Below are positions 28,623 to 37,093 of a stretch of DNA of 64,000 bases, piece after piece. The notes below the pieces were generated by a model. It was given only the letters and a program-made list of their open reading frames with translations, had not been told where the DNA came from and searched no databases. This stretch comes from Actinacidiphila yanglinensis (GTDB lineage: Bacteria; Actinomycetota; Actinomycetes; Streptomycetales; Streptomycetaceae). The translations under genes were made by a program, and so were the position numbers. The stretch's first letter is position 1; every line of letters starts with the position of its first letter. The DNA lies in contig NZ_FNVU01000010.1 of the NCBI RefSeq assembly GCF_900107965.1, forward strand, positions 124,001 through 188,000, read 5' to 3'.

Positions 28623-29677
28623 TTCCAGGGCAGTTCGGAGCGATGGTGCCAGTAGGCGGGCGGGGATTCGGCCAGCTCCGTCAGGGTGGCGAGCTGGTCG
28701 GCGGTGAGGGTGAGGGCGGTGGCGCGGAGGTTGGAGGTGAGCTGGTCGGTGGTGGCCGCGCCGGACAGCACCACGTCGGCCCAGGGCTGGTGCAGCGCCG
28801 CGGCCAGGGCGAGGGTGTCGCGGGCGGCGCCGGTGGCCTCGGTGAGCGGGCCGAGCACGGGGTCGAGACGGGGATCGGGCACGGCGAGCCGCCCGTTGGC
28901 GAGAGCTTCCTTGACCATGACCCGGCAGCCGGCCGCGTGCGCCTCGGCCAGTGCCGCTCCCGCGGAGGGTTCGAGCGGGTTCCAAGTGGCCTGCACGCTG
29001 CGGTAGAGGGGCACGCCGTCCACGGTGACCGCCAACGCCGAGCGGATCGCCTCGGCCTGGTCCGGACCGCTGGTGCTCAGCCCCACCAGGACGCCCTGCG
29101 CGCCGAGTTCGACCAGCGCGCGGTGCAGGGCAGGGTCGGTGAGGGCCGGGCTGCCCGGGGTGACCGAGTGCACCTGGTAGACGTCGAGCCGGTCGCCCAG
29201 CAGCGCGCGGGTCTCGGCGACCTGCCGCTCGTAGGTGCCCAGGCCGTGGTCCTTGACCTCGTGGGTCTCCGCGTCGACTCGCCAGCCCGCGGTATAGGTG
29301 TAGCCCCACTTGCTGGACACCACCAGGCCGGGCCGCTCCCGCTGGTCGAGCCACTGCGCCAGGAACTCCTCGGAGCGTCCGTACGAGCGGGCCGCGTCGA
29401 AGTGGCGCACCCCGTCCGCATAGGCGAGGTCGAGCAGTTCGTGGGTACGGCGGCGCATCGCGTCCACGCCGCGGCCCGGCGGCAGGTCCTGGTCCCGGCC
29501 GAGGTCGATGTAGCCGGGGCGGCCGACGGCGGCCAGGCCGAACCCCATCCGGGAGGTGGCGGCGGGCGCCGGGGTGCCGTCGGGGGAGTGGGGCGGTGTG
29601 GCCACGGGGGCGGCTCCTGCGGTGGTGCGGGGACGTTCGGACAGCGGGCCGGCCGGGGCCGGACCCGCGCCAGTCAC
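28619..29677 (-). CDS. Aldo/keto reductase of the dihydroxyacetone PTS operon
   Basis: 352 residues from GTG 29677, overlapping the HPr stop in a GTGA. After a 40-residue Pro/Ala-rich leader, the AKR tetrad is seen: Asp/Tyr in HFDAARSYGRSEEFLAQWL, Lys in VVSSKWGYTY and His in DVYQVHSVTPG. MVKEALANGRL and VVLSGAATTDQL are the cofactor end. The C-terminus HHRSELPWN is typical. Its TAG stop lies within the CTAG that borders the mobile cassette. Position behind dhaM and HPr suggests interconversion of glycerol, glyceraldehyde or dihydroxyacetone, but this is inference. Confidence 0.85.
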   Translation of the reverse strand: MTGAGPAPAGPLSERPRTTAGAAPVATPPHSPDGTPAPAATSRMGFGLAAVGRPGYIDLGRDQDLPPGRGVDAMRRRTHELLDLAYADGVRHFDAARSYGRSEEFLAQWLDQRERPGLVVSSKWGYTYTAGWRVDAETHEVKDHGLGTYERQVAETRALLGDRLDVYQVHSVTPGSPALTDPALHRALVELGAQGVLVGLSTSGPDQAEAIRSALAVTVDGVPLYRSVQATWNPLEPSAGAALAEAHAAGCRVMVKEALANGRLAVPDPRLDPVLGPLTEATGAARDTLALAAALHQPWADVVLSGAATTDQLTSNLRATALTLTADQLATLTELAESPPAYWHHRSELPWN

Positions 29678-29967
29678 TCCGCCGTCGCCAGGATCTCCGC
29701 GAGCGCGGCGGCGGCTTCGGTCGCGTCCGGTCCCTGAGCCCGCACGGTCACCGTACGCCCGGCGGTCGCCCCCAGGGCCATCACCGCGAGCACGCCGCGG
29801 GGGTTCGCGCTGCGTTCCCCGTACTGGAGCAGCAGGGTGCTGTCGAAGCGCGCCGCGGCCTGGGCGATCCGGCCGGCGGGCCGGGCGTGCAGGTGGGCGG
29901 GCAGCACCACGGGGATCTCGACGATCTCCCCGGCGGTGCCGACGGGTGTCTCAGAACTTGCTGACAT
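29674..29967 (-). CDS. HPr-family PTS phosphocarrier protein
   Basis: 97 residues from ATG 29967, overlapping the dhaM end by 17 nt. VVLPAHLHARPAGRIAQAAARF contains the phosphorylatable His with the invariant ARPA. In the region matching the regulatory serine of Firmicute HPr the sequence is NPRGVLAVMALG, with no serine, so HPr-kinase control is unlikely. It probably carries phosphate from the EI encoded at 34182 to DhaM. A dedicated HPr beside dhaM is unusual outside DhaM fusions. Confidence 0.9.
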   Translation of the reverse strand: MSASSETPVGTAGEIVEIPVVLPAHLHARPAGRIAQAAARFDSTLLLQYGERSANPRGVLAVMALGATAGRTVTVRAQGPDATEAAAALAEILATAE

Positions 29968-30343
29968 GGCGGGCCTCCGTGGCGGCGGTGAGGACGGCGG
30001 TGAGGTCGGCGCCGGACGCGGCGGTGACCGCCGCCGCGACGGCGCCCTCGACGAAGGGGGCGTCCGCGATCACCACGTCGGCGCGCGGACGCTCGTCCAG
30101 GACGGCGCGGGCGGTGAGCACGGAGCTGCCGAGATCCGGTAGCACCAGCACGCCCGCTCCGCGGTCGGCCGCCTCGACCGCGGCGGCGACCCGGTCGTAA
30201 CTGGTGCCGATCCGACCGTCGTCGGTGCCGCCGGCGGTGGCCACCGGCACGGTGTCGGAGCCGATCTGGCCGAGCAGCCGGCCCAGCCCCGCGGCCAGGT
30301 CGGCGCTGTGGGAGACGAGTACGATGCCGACAAGTTGCGTCAT
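29951..30343 (-). CDS. dhaM: Dihydroxyacetone kinase phosphotransferase subunit DhaM (EIIA-like)
   Basis: 130 residues from ATG 30343 (an in-frame ATG at 30373 would add ten). VGIVLVSHSADLAAGLGRLLGQI holds the phospho-His; GTDDGRIGTSYDRVAAAVEAA, GVLVLPDLGSSVLTARAVLD and VIADAPFVEGAVAAAVTAASG are standard DhaM motifs. It is the single-domain form: the HPr and EI parts that are fused in E. coli DhaM are separate genes here. It phosphorylates the ADP bound to DhaL. There is no clear ribosome site, so the transcript may be leaderless. It is divergent from the IclR gene. Confidence 0.9.
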   Translation of the reverse strand: MTQLVGIVLVSHSADLAAGLGRLLGQIGSDTVPVATAGGTDDGRIGTSYDRVAAAVEAADRGAGVLVLPDLGSSVLTARAVLDERPRADVVIADAPFVEGAVAAAVTAASGADLTAVLTAATEARHVSKF

Positions 30344-30403
30344 GAACAGCGATGCTAGATCTCGGAACAGCATTCAGCAATACCGAACGCGGAGGAATTT
30401 CCC

Positions 30404-31180
30404 ATGGTGCAAGCAGTGCAGCGCGCCGTACAGATCCTCCGGGAGCTCGCCGTCACCGGCCCCCGCCTGGGGGTGACGGAGCTGGCCGAGCGCCTGGGCG
30501 TGGCCAAGCCGACCGTGCACGCGCTGCTGCGCACCCTGGAGGCCGAGGGGCTGGTGGTGCAGGACCGGGACAGCTCCAAGTACCAGCTCGGGCCGTATCT
30601 GGTGCACCTGGGCAACTCCTACCTGGACACGCAGGAGTTGCGCTCCCGCTCGCTCACCTGGGCGGACCTGCTGGCCCGGCGGGCCGGCGAGGCGGTGTGG
30701 GTGGCGGTGCCGACCGACGGGCGGATGCTCGTGGTGCACCACGCCTTCCGGCCCGAGGGCGCGGTGCAGATCCTGGAGGTCGGCGCGTCGGTGCCGTGGA
30801 ACACCTGCGCGCTCGGCAAGGCGGTGGCGGCGTTCGCGCCCGCCGAGGAGCGCGAGCGGCTGCTGGCGGGGGAGCTGACCGTGCTCACCGGCGCCAGCGT
30901 CACCCGGCCCGACCGGCTGGCCGCGGAGTTGGAGCGGGTCCGGGCGCAGGGGTACGCGCTGGAGGATCAGGAGTCGGCGATCGGCGACGCGGGGATCGCG
31001 GCCCCGGTCTTCGACCGTTCCGGCGCGGTGGTCGGCGCGATCGGCGTGGTCGGCCCGGTCGAGCGGCTGCTCGCCGAACCCGCCCGCCAGGAACTGGCGG
31101 TGGCGGTGCGGGAGACCGCGCGGAACCTCTCCCGCGACCTCGGCGCGCCCCGTGCGGCGGCGACCGGCGCGGTCGGCTGA
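30404..31180 (+). CDS. IclR-family regulator (GylR-like)
   Basis: 258 residues from ATG 30404 (CGGAGGAATTTCCC upstream). The winged HTH is LAVTGPRLGVTELAERLGVAKPTVHALLRTLEAEGLV; the effector domain contains VHHAFRPEGAVQILEVGASVPWNTCALGKAVAAF and GIAAPVFDRSGAVVGAIGVVGPV. GylR, the glycerol regulator of Streptomyces, belongs to this family, and the neighbours are a glycerol channel and dihydroxyacetone kinase genes. It probably senses glycerol, dihydroxyacetone or a phosphate thereof and controls both flanking operons. Confidence 0.9.
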   Translation: MVQAVQRAVQILRELAVTGPRLGVTELAERLGVAKPTVHALLRTLEAEGLVVQDRDSSKYQLGPYLVHLGNSYLDTQELRSRSLTWADLLARRAGEAVWVAVPTDGRMLVVHHAFRPEGAVQILEVGASVPWNTCALGKAVAAFAPAEERERLLAGELTVLTGASVTRPDRLAAELERVRAQGYALEDQESAIGDAGIAAPVFDRSGAVVGAIGVVGPVERLLAEPARQELAVAVRETARNLSRDLGAPRAAATGAVG

Positions 31181-31196
31181 GGACACCGCCGCCGAC

Positions 31197-31212
31197 GCCG
31201 GCTGCTGCCGGC
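31197..31212 (+). terminator. Terminator hairpin after the IclR gene
   Basis: GCCGGC (31197-31202) and GCCGGC (31207-31212) pair around a TGCT loop and are followed by TGCTTTCGATT, 17 nt after the stop. Confidence 0.55.
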
Positions 31213-31710
31213 TGCTTTCGATTGGGCCCGGGGGGCGCCTGTCCGCCCGACCCGCCCCCTCGATCCCGCTCCGCGCCCGCGTACGCGCCGGAGCGAGGCT
31301 CGCATGAACGGCAGGCCCGACCCGCGGCGCGCCCCCGGGTGCGCTGCCGTGCCCTGTGCGCCCCACATCGCCCTTGACCTCCAACGTGCCTGGCACCAGG
31401 GCGTGTTGGGCTGACGCACTTGGTGCCGCCCCCCTTGACAGCGGCGAAACACGGACTTAACTTCCCCATACGTTCATCATTAATGAACGTCATTCGGGAA
31501 TATTGCCATCTCACCGGATGTCGGCCGCCAGGCGAGGACCCCTGCCCTGACCTGCCTGGCGGCCCCTGGTGCCGCTCACCCCACCAGCCGCTCACCCACC
31601 CGGCCGGCTCACCCCCACAGGCCGCTGACCCACCAGCCGCTCGCCCACTGCCCGCACGTACGCGGAGGAGGTGAGAGCCCGCGCCGCCGCTCGGCGTCCG
31701 GGCGCTCAGG
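31213..31710. other. Long leader/intergenic region before the glycerol-channel gene
   Basis: About 500 bases without a convincing gene. It contains a second hairpin (GGCACCA 31392-31398 with TGGTGCC 31421-31427, plus an inner GCGT/ACGC pair), then the promoter and operator described separately, then about 220 nt of transcribed leader with repeated CAC/CCAGCCGCTC segments (31586-31650). Confidence 0.5.
31435..31490 (+). promoter_or_regulatory. Promoter and palindromic operator of the glpF-dhaKL-EI operon
   Basis: TTGACA (31435-31440), a 17-bp spacer and TAACTT (31458-31463) form a near-consensus promoter. ACGTTCAT (31470-31477) and ATGAACGT (31483-31490) are perfect inverted arms around CATTA, placed exactly over the expected start point. 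This is the geometry of a repressor operator; the adjacent IclR protein is the obvious candidate. Confidence 0.7.
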
Positions 31711-32484
31711 ATGGAAGAGAACACGTACCCGCAGAAACTGCTCGCCGAGCTGCTGGGCACCGCGATGCTGGTGTTCGTCGGCGTCGGCTCGGTGCCCGCC
31801 ACGACCCTGCTCGACGGGAACGCCCCCTTCACCATGGCCGAACTCGGCATGATCTCCTTCGCGTTCGCCCTGGTCGTGGTCGCGATGGTGTACGCCGTCG
31901 GCCACATATCGGGCTGCCACATCAACCCGGCGGTCACCCTCGCACTGGCCGCCACCCGCAGGTTCCCCTGGCGGGACGTCCCCGGTTACCTCGGCGCGCA
32001 GGTGGCCGGGGCCGTGCTGGGTGCCCTCGCCATCGTCGGCGTCCTCGGCCGCAGGGCCGTCGGCGCCGGACTCGGCATCGCCTCCTACGCGTCGCCGACC
32101 GGCGCCGGCCAGGCGTTCTTCGCGGAGGCGGTCGGCACCTTCATCCTGGTGTTCGTGGTCTTCGGCGCCGTCGACCGCCGCGCGTCCGGCGGCTTCGCCG
32201 GACTCGCCATCGGCCTCGCGGTGTTCGCGGTGATCATCCCGGTCGGTCCCGCCACCGGCGCCGCCATCAACCCGGCCCGCGCCGTCGGCCCGATGGTGGT
32301 CGGCGCGCTGTACGACGGCACCGTGCACTGGGGGCAGCTGCCCGTCTACGTGGTCGCCGAAGTGGCCGGCGGCGTCCTGGCCGGCTGCTGCTACGTCGCC
32401 CTCAACGCCCGCCGCACGCACGCCGTCCCGGCCGCGTCCACCGTTCCGGCCGCGCCCGCCGCCCCCGAGGGAGCCCTGTCGTGA
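31711..32484 (+). CDS. MIP-family glycerol/water channel
   Basis: 257 residues, six membrane helices and two NPA half-helices: GHISGCHINPAVTLALA and GAAINPARAVGPM. The residue after the second NPAR is Ala rather than the Asp of classical GlpF, so it is intermediate between aquaporins and glyceroporins. Context (IclR regulator, dhaK start overlapping its stop in GTGA) argues for glycerol or dihydroxyacetone uptake. The C-terminal tail is Ala/Pro-rich. Confidence 0.85.
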   Translation: MEENTYPQKLLAELLGTAMLVFVGVGSVPATTLLDGNAPFTMAELGMISFAFALVVVAMVYAVGHISGCHINPAVTLALAATRRFPWRDVPGYLGAQVAGAVLGALAIVGVLGRRAVGAGLGIASYASPTGAGQAFFAEAVGTFILVFVVFGAVDRRASGGFAGLAIGLAVFAVIIPVGPATGAAINPARAVGPMVVGALYDGTVHWGQLPVYVVAEVAGGVLAGCCYVALNARRTHAVPAASTVPAAPAAPEGALS

Positions 32485-33482
32485 AGAAGCTCATCAACGC
32501 CCCCGAGACCGTCCTGGACGACGCCCTCGCCGGGATCGCCGCCGCCCACCCCGGCCTGCTCTCCGTCGACCCCGTCGACCGGGTGATCACCCGAGCCGGC
32601 GGGTCGCGGCCGGGCAAAGTGGTGCTGGTGTCCGGCGGCGGATCGGGCCACGAGCCCCTGCACGGCGGCTTCGTGGGCACCGGCATGCTGGACGCGGCCT
32701 GCCCGGGCGAGGTGTTCACCTCGCCGGTGCCCGGCCAGATGCTCGCCGCGGCGAAGGCCGTCGACGGCGGCGCGGGCACGCTGTTCGTGGTGAAGAACTA
32801 CACCGGCGACGTGCTCAACTTCGAGATGGCCGCCGAACTCGCCGCGGAGGAGGGACTGTCGGTGGAGACCGTCCTCGTGGACGACGACGTGGCCGTGCAG
32901 GACTCCACCTGGACCGCCGGCCGGCGCGGCACCGGCGGCACCGTGTTCGTCGAGAAGATCGCCGGCGCGCTCGCCGAACGCGGCGCGCCGCTGGCCGAGG
33001 TGGCCGGCACCGCCCGCCGGGTCAACGCGGCCACCCGCTCCTTCGCCGTCGCCCTCACCGCCTGCACCGCCCCGGCGGCCGGCAAGCCCGGCTTCGACCT
33101 GCCCGACGACGAGATCGAGGTCGGCGTCGGCATCCACGGCGAGCCCGGCCGCCGCCGCGAGAAGCTGCGTCCCGCCCGGGAGATCGTCGCGGACATGATG
33201 GCCGCGCTCCTCACCGACCAGCCGCTCACCGCGGGCGACCAGGCCCTGGTCATGGTCAACGGCCTCGGCGGCACCCCGCTCATCGAGCTGTACGTCGTCT
33301 ACCGCGAGGTCGCCGCCGTGCTGGAGTCACGCGGCGTGCACATCGCGGCGAACCTGGTCGGCGACTACGTCACGAGCCTCGACATGGCCGGCGTCTCGAT
33401 CACCGTCTGCAAGGCCGCGCCCGACCTGCTCGACCTGTGGCACGCCCCCGTGCACACGGCCGCGCTGCGCTGGGGCATGTGA
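32481..33482 (+). CDS. dhaK: Dihydroxyacetone kinase subunit DhaK
   Basis: 333 residues from GTG 32481. DhaK binds dihydroxyacetone as a hemiaminal on a histidine, here in EVGVGIHGEPGRRREKL. Substrate-loop motifs VVLVSGGGSGHEPLHGGFVG and VKNYTGDVLNFEMAAELA are intact, and LVMVNGLGGTPLIELYVVY is the C-terminal signature. It works with DhaL and DhaM to make dihydroxyacetone phosphate from PEP rather than ATP. Length is normal for the family. Confidence 0.95.
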   Translation: MKKLINAPETVLDDALAGIAAAHPGLLSVDPVDRVITRAGGSRPGKVVLVSGGGSGHEPLHGGFVGTGMLDAACPGEVFTSPVPGQMLAAAKAVDGGAGTLFVVKNYTGDVLNFEMAAELAAEEGLSVETVLVDDDVAVQDSTWTAGRRGTGGTVFVEKIAGALAERGAPLAEVAGTARRVNAATRSFAVALTACTAPAAGKPGFDLPDDEIEVGVGIHGEPGRRREKLRPAREIVADMMAALLTDQPLTAGDQALVMVNGLGGTPLIELYVVYREVAAVLESRGVHIAANLVGDYVTSLDMAGVSITVCKAAPDLLDLWHAPVHTAALRWGM

Positions 33483-33546
33483 CGGCCAGGGCCTCCATCG
33501 CGATCCCCGAGAACCCCGCACGTACGCTCTGAAGAACGGAGACCCC

Positions 33547-34185
33547 GTGGACATCGCCCTCGCCCGCACCTGGGTGCAGGCCATCGCCGCGGCCATGGAC
33601 AAGCACAAGGACCTGCTCACCCAACTCGACTCTGCCATCGGCGATGCCGACCACGGTGCCAACATGCACCGCGGGTTCTCGGCGGTCGCCGCCGAACTGC
33701 CCCGGTTCGAGGCGAAGACCGCGGGCGGGATACTCGCCCGCACCGGCGCGCTGCTGATCTCCGTGGTCGGAGGAGCGTCGGGGCCGCTGTACGGCACGGC
33801 CTTCCGCTCCCTCGGCAAGGCCCTCGACGCGCCCCGGGCCGACCCGGCGACCTTCGCCGAAGCGCTGGCCGAGGGCCTGGACGGCGTACGCCGGCTGGGC
33901 GCCGCCGCCGAGGGCGACAAGACCATGATCGACGCCTACGCGCCCGCGCTCGCCGCGTTCCGCACCTCCGCCGCGTCCGGCGGCGACCTCGCCGAGGCGT
34001 CGGCCGCCGCGGCCGACGCGGCCGAGCAGGGGATGCGGGCGACGGTCCCCATGCAGGCCAGGAAGGGCCGCGCGTCCTACCTCGGGGCGCGCAGCGTCGG
34101 CCACCAGGACCCCGGCGCCACCTCCACCGCGCTGATCTTCCGCGCGCTCGCCGACACCGCCGCCGCGGCCCGGGAGGCGGCATGA
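33547..34185 (+). CDS. dhaL: Dihydroxyacetone kinase ADP-binding subunit DhaL
   Basis: 212 residues from GTG 33547 (CGGAGACCCC upstream). The two-Mg/ADP site DSAIGDADHGANMHRGF is intact, as are LLISVVGGASGPLYGTAF, GDKTMIDAYAPA and ASYLGARSVGHQDPGATST. DhaL holds an ADP that DhaM rephosphorylates, then passes phosphate to dihydroxyacetone on DhaK. The stop overlaps the EI start in ATGA. Confidence 0.95.
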   Translation: MDIALARTWVQAIAAAMDKHKDLLTQLDSAIGDADHGANMHRGFSAVAAELPRFEAKTAGGILARTGALLISVVGGASGPLYGTAFRSLGKALDAPRADPATFAEALAEGLDGVRRLGAAAEGDKTMIDAYAPALAAFRTSAASGGDLAEASAAAADAAEQGMRATVPMQARKGRASYLGARSVGHQDPGATSTALIFRALADTAAAAREAA

Positions 34186-35984
34186 CCGGGACCCGGCTGC
34201 GGTACCCCGGCCGCCCCGCCTCCCAGGGCACCGCCCTCGGCGATCTCTACCGCGTCGACCGCCCGTTGACCGGCCCCGGGCCGGTCCCGCCCGCGCGAAC
34301 CGCAGCTCCGCACGGCGGCCTTCGCACCCTCACCCTCCCCGGCGCGCGAACGGACCCGGACCCCGGTCCCACCGGAGACCCCGGGCCCGACCCGGAGGCC
34401 GAGAACGGGGCCGCCGGCCCCGCGGCCCGGATCGCCGCCGCCTTCGACGGTGTCGCGGACCGGCTGGACGCGGTGGGAGCCACCCTGCGCGCCCAGGGCC
34501 GTACCGAGGAGGCGGAGATCATGGAGGTCGCCGGCCTCATCGCCCGCGACCCCGATCTGCGCCAGCAGGCCCGGCAGTTGGCCGCGGGCGGCGCCCCGGC
34601 GCCCGACGCGGTGCGGCGGGCCGTCGACGACCAGGCCGCGGCCATCGCCGCGCTCGGCGACCCGGTGCTCGCCGAACGGGCCGCCGACGTACGCCAGGTG
34701 GGCCGCCGTGTGCTGGCGGTGCTGCTCGGCGGCGGTGAACCCGAGCCCGGGCGGCCGGTGGTGCTCGCCGCGCACGAGATCGGCGCCGCCGACCTGCTGG
34801 AGCCGGGCCGGACCGTGACGGCCGCGCTGTCGGTGACCGGCGGGCCCAACTCCCACGCGGCCATCGTGGCCCGCTCGTTGGGCATCCCGCTGCTGCTCGG
34901 GGTCGACCCCGGGCTGCTGGACCTGCCCGACGGTGTGGAGACGCTGGTCGACGGCGCCGTCACCGTCGTCCGCCCGGCCCCGGCCGAACGCGCCGCCGCC
35001 CTGACCGCGATCGCGGCCGCCCGCGCCCGGCGGGAGCGGCTCGCCGCGGAACGCCACCTGCCCGCGCGGACCGCCGACGGGCACCGCGTCACCCTGCGGG
35101 CCAACGTGGCGACGCCCGGCGAGGTGCGCTCCGCGCTCCAGGCCGGCGCGGACGGCGTGGGCCTGCTGCGCACCGAACTCCCGTTCCTCGACGCGCCGCA
35201 GTGGCCCACCCGGGCGCAGCACGCCGCCGCGCTGAGGCCGGTACTGGCCGCGCTGGCCGGGCAGCATGTCACCGTCAGGACGCTGGACTTCGCCGACGAC
35301 AAGCTGCCGCCGTTCCTGGCCGGGGACCGTCCACCCGGCGCCCGGCTCGGCCGGGGGCTGCCGCTGATGCTGGCCCGCCCCGACGCCTTCGCCGAGCAGT
35401 TCGCGGCGCTCCTGGCGGCAGGAGCGGGCGACGGCCTGCGGATCATGATCCCGATGGTCGCCGACGTCGGCGAAGTGCGGGCCTGCCGCGCCCTGCTGGA
35501 GCAGGCCGCCGCCGAACTCGGCGTTCCCGCGCCTCCGTTGGGGATCATGATCGAGCTGCCCGAGGCCGTCGGGCGGATCGGCGCGCTCGCCCGCGAGGCC
35601 GCGTTCCTGTCCCTGGGCACCAACGACCTCACCAGCCGGGTCCTCGGCCTGGACCGGCGCGATCCGGCCGCCGGACCCGCGCGCACCGCCCACCCCGCCG
35701 TGCTGCGGGCCGTCGCCGGAGTCGTCGCGGCCGCCCGCAGCCACCATCTGCCGCTCTCCGTCTGCGGTGACGCCGCCGCCCACCCCCTGGTGCTGCCGCT
35801 GCTACTGGGTCTCGGCTGCGACACGCTCTCGGTGGCCCCGGCCGCGCTGGACGAGGTGCGCGCCGCCGTCCGCCGCCTCGACCACGCGGCATGCCGGGCC
35901 GTCGCCGCGGACGCGCTGGTGCTGGAGACCGAGGAAGAGGTCCACCACCTGGTCGGGCGCCGCCTTCCCGCGCCGCCTTCCTGA
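34182..35984 (+). CDS. PTS enzyme I (PEP-protein phosphotransferase) dedicated to the DHA system
   Basis: 600 residues from ATG 34182. The phospho-His domain reads VTGGPNSHAAIVARSLGIP. The PEP barrel shows GLLRTELPFL, VRTLDFADDK (canonical RTLDIGGDK), GIMIELPEAV, LSLGTNDLTSRVLG and the active Cys in SVCGDAAAHP. An unusual Pro/Asp/Gly-rich insert of about 45 residues follows residue 30, in the HPr-binding region. It takes phosphate from PEP and should charge the HPr at 29674. Its coupling to dhaL and slight motif changes suggest specialisation apart from the housekeeping ptsI. Confidence 0.92.
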   Translation: MTGTRLRYPGRPASQGTALGDLYRVDRPLTGPGPVPPARTAAPHGGLRTLTLPGARTDPDPGPTGDPGPDPEAENGAAGPAARIAAAFDGVADRLDAVGATLRAQGRTEEAEIMEVAGLIARDPDLRQQARQLAAGGAPAPDAVRRAVDDQAAAIAALGDPVLAERAADVRQVGRRVLAVLLGGGEPEPGRPVVLAAHEIGAADLLEPGRTVTAALSVTGGPNSHAAIVARSLGIPLLLGVDPGLLDLPDGVETLVDGAVTVVRPAPAERAAALTAIAAARARRERLAAERHLPARTADGHRVTLRANVATPGEVRSALQAGADGVGLLRTELPFLDAPQWPTRAQHAAALRPVLAALAGQHVTVRTLDFADDKLPPFLAGDRPPGARLGRGLPLMLARPDAFAEQFAALLAAGAGDGLRIMIPMVADVGEVRACRALLEQAAAELGVPAPPLGIMIELPEAVGRIGALAREAAFLSLGTNDLTSRVLGLDRRDPAAGPARTAHPAVLRAVAGVVAAARSHHLPLSVCGDAAAHPLVLPLLLGLGCDTLSVAPAALDEVRAAVRRLDHAACRAVAADALVLETEEEVHHLVGRRLPAPPS

Positions 35985-36007
35985 GGGGGCCCTCCCGAAC
36001 GGGGACG

Positions 36008-36050
36008 AAAAAACGGGCGGGCCCGCCGGAATTCCGGCGGGCCCGCCCGT
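36008..36050. terminator. Perfect 38-bp palindromic bidirectional terminator
   Basis: Bases 36013-36050 are a perfect palindrome centred on GGAATTCC, giving a 17-bp stem with a 4-nt loop. Six A's at 36008-36013 become a U-tract for leftward transcription, so it is an intrinsic terminator for the L,D-transpeptidase gene and a strong hairpin for the dha operon. Confidence 0.92.
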
Positions 36051-36097
36051 GCCGCACACCGGGGAGGCGGTGGAGCAGCGCTGCGGCAGTCGCGGTG

Positions 36098-37093
36098 TCA
36101 GGCGGCGGGGCCGGTGGTGATCTGGCCCGCGCCGCTGTCCTTGAGCCAGCTGGTCCAGCTCAGGTTGAAGTCGGCGTAGCCGTTGTCACCGGGCGCCTTG
36201 CCGCGCGGGGAGCCGCTGATGGTGACCGGGTCGCCCTGCTTGACGTAGTTGTAGAACCACTTGGCGTTCGCCATCGACAGGTGCACGCAGCCGTGCGAGC
36301 CGACGCTGTGCCCCGGGTAGGGGTCGCCGGTCGAGTAGTGGATGTACGTGCCCGACGTGGTCAGGTGCACGTCCCACGGCAGCGTCAGGTCGTAGTAGTC
36401 CGGGCTGCTCTTGTTGCAGCTGATGCCGACGCTGCAGGAGGTCATACGGACCTCCTTGGACTTGTCGATCACGGCCATGGTGCCGTCCCACGACGGCCAC
36501 GTGGAGCTGCCGGCGTCGATCGGCATCGTCTTCACCACGGCGCCGTTGTGGGTGACCTTCATGCTGTGGTCCTTCACCGACACGGTGGCTTCGTTGTCGT
36601 CGCCGATGGTGAAGGAGTGCGTGTAGCTGTGGGTGCCGTAACGGCCGTTGCCGTTGGGCACGTTCTTCATCTCGGCGTCGAGGGTGACCTTGGTGCCGGG
36701 CTTCCAGTAGTTCTCCGGGCGGAAGTCGACCCGGGTGCTGCTGAACCAGTGCCAGGCACCGGTGGTCGGCACCGACGTCGATATCTTCATCGCCTTCTCG
36801 ACGCCGGCCCGCGCCGAGGTCGCCACCGGGTTGCTGAAGACCACGGAGATCGGCATCGCGACGCCGACGGTGCTGCCCGTCTGCGGGGTTATCGTGTCGA
36901 GCAGCATCGGCGGGCCGAGCGGCTTCGGCGTGGTCGGCTTCGGACTCGCGGTCGCCACCGGTTGTGACGCCGACGCCTTCGCGTCGTCCTTCGGCGGCGT
37001 GGAGGCGGAAGAATTCCCGCCGCACGCGCTCGTGCCCGCGAGCACCGCACCCGCCACCAGTGCGATCCCCATGCTGGTCCTGACCCGGCCCAT
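36098..37093 (-). CDS. L,D-transpeptidase lipoprotein
   Basis: 331 residues. A lipoprotein signal (VAGAVLAGTSAC, Cys in the lipobox) anchors it outside. A Ser/Pro/Lys linker leads to an Ig-like domain (ITPQTGSTVGVAMPISVVF), as in LdtMt2-type enzymes, then a YkuD domain with HSVGSHGCVHLSMANAKWFY, where Cys is the nucleophile and the H..SHGC.R-type motif has Val in place of Arg. It would form 3-3 peptidoglycan cross-links. It is monocistronic, ended by the palindromic terminator. Confidence 0.92.
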   Translation of the reverse strand: MGRVRTSMGIALVAGAVLAGTSACGGNSSASTPPKDDAKASASQPVATASPKPTTPKPLGPPMLLDTITPQTGSTVGVAMPISVVFSNPVATSARAGVEKAMKISTSVPTTGAWHWFSSTRVDFRPENYWKPGTKVTLDAEMKNVPNGNGRYGTHSYTHSFTIGDDNEATVSVKDHSMKVTHNGAVVKTMPIDAGSSTWPSWDGTMAVIDKSKEVRMTSCSVGISCNKSSPDYYDLTLPWDVHLTTSGTYIHYSTGDPYPGHSVGSHGCVHLSMANAKWFYNYVKQGDPVTISGSPRGKAPGDNGYADFNLSWTSWLKDSGAGQITTGPAA

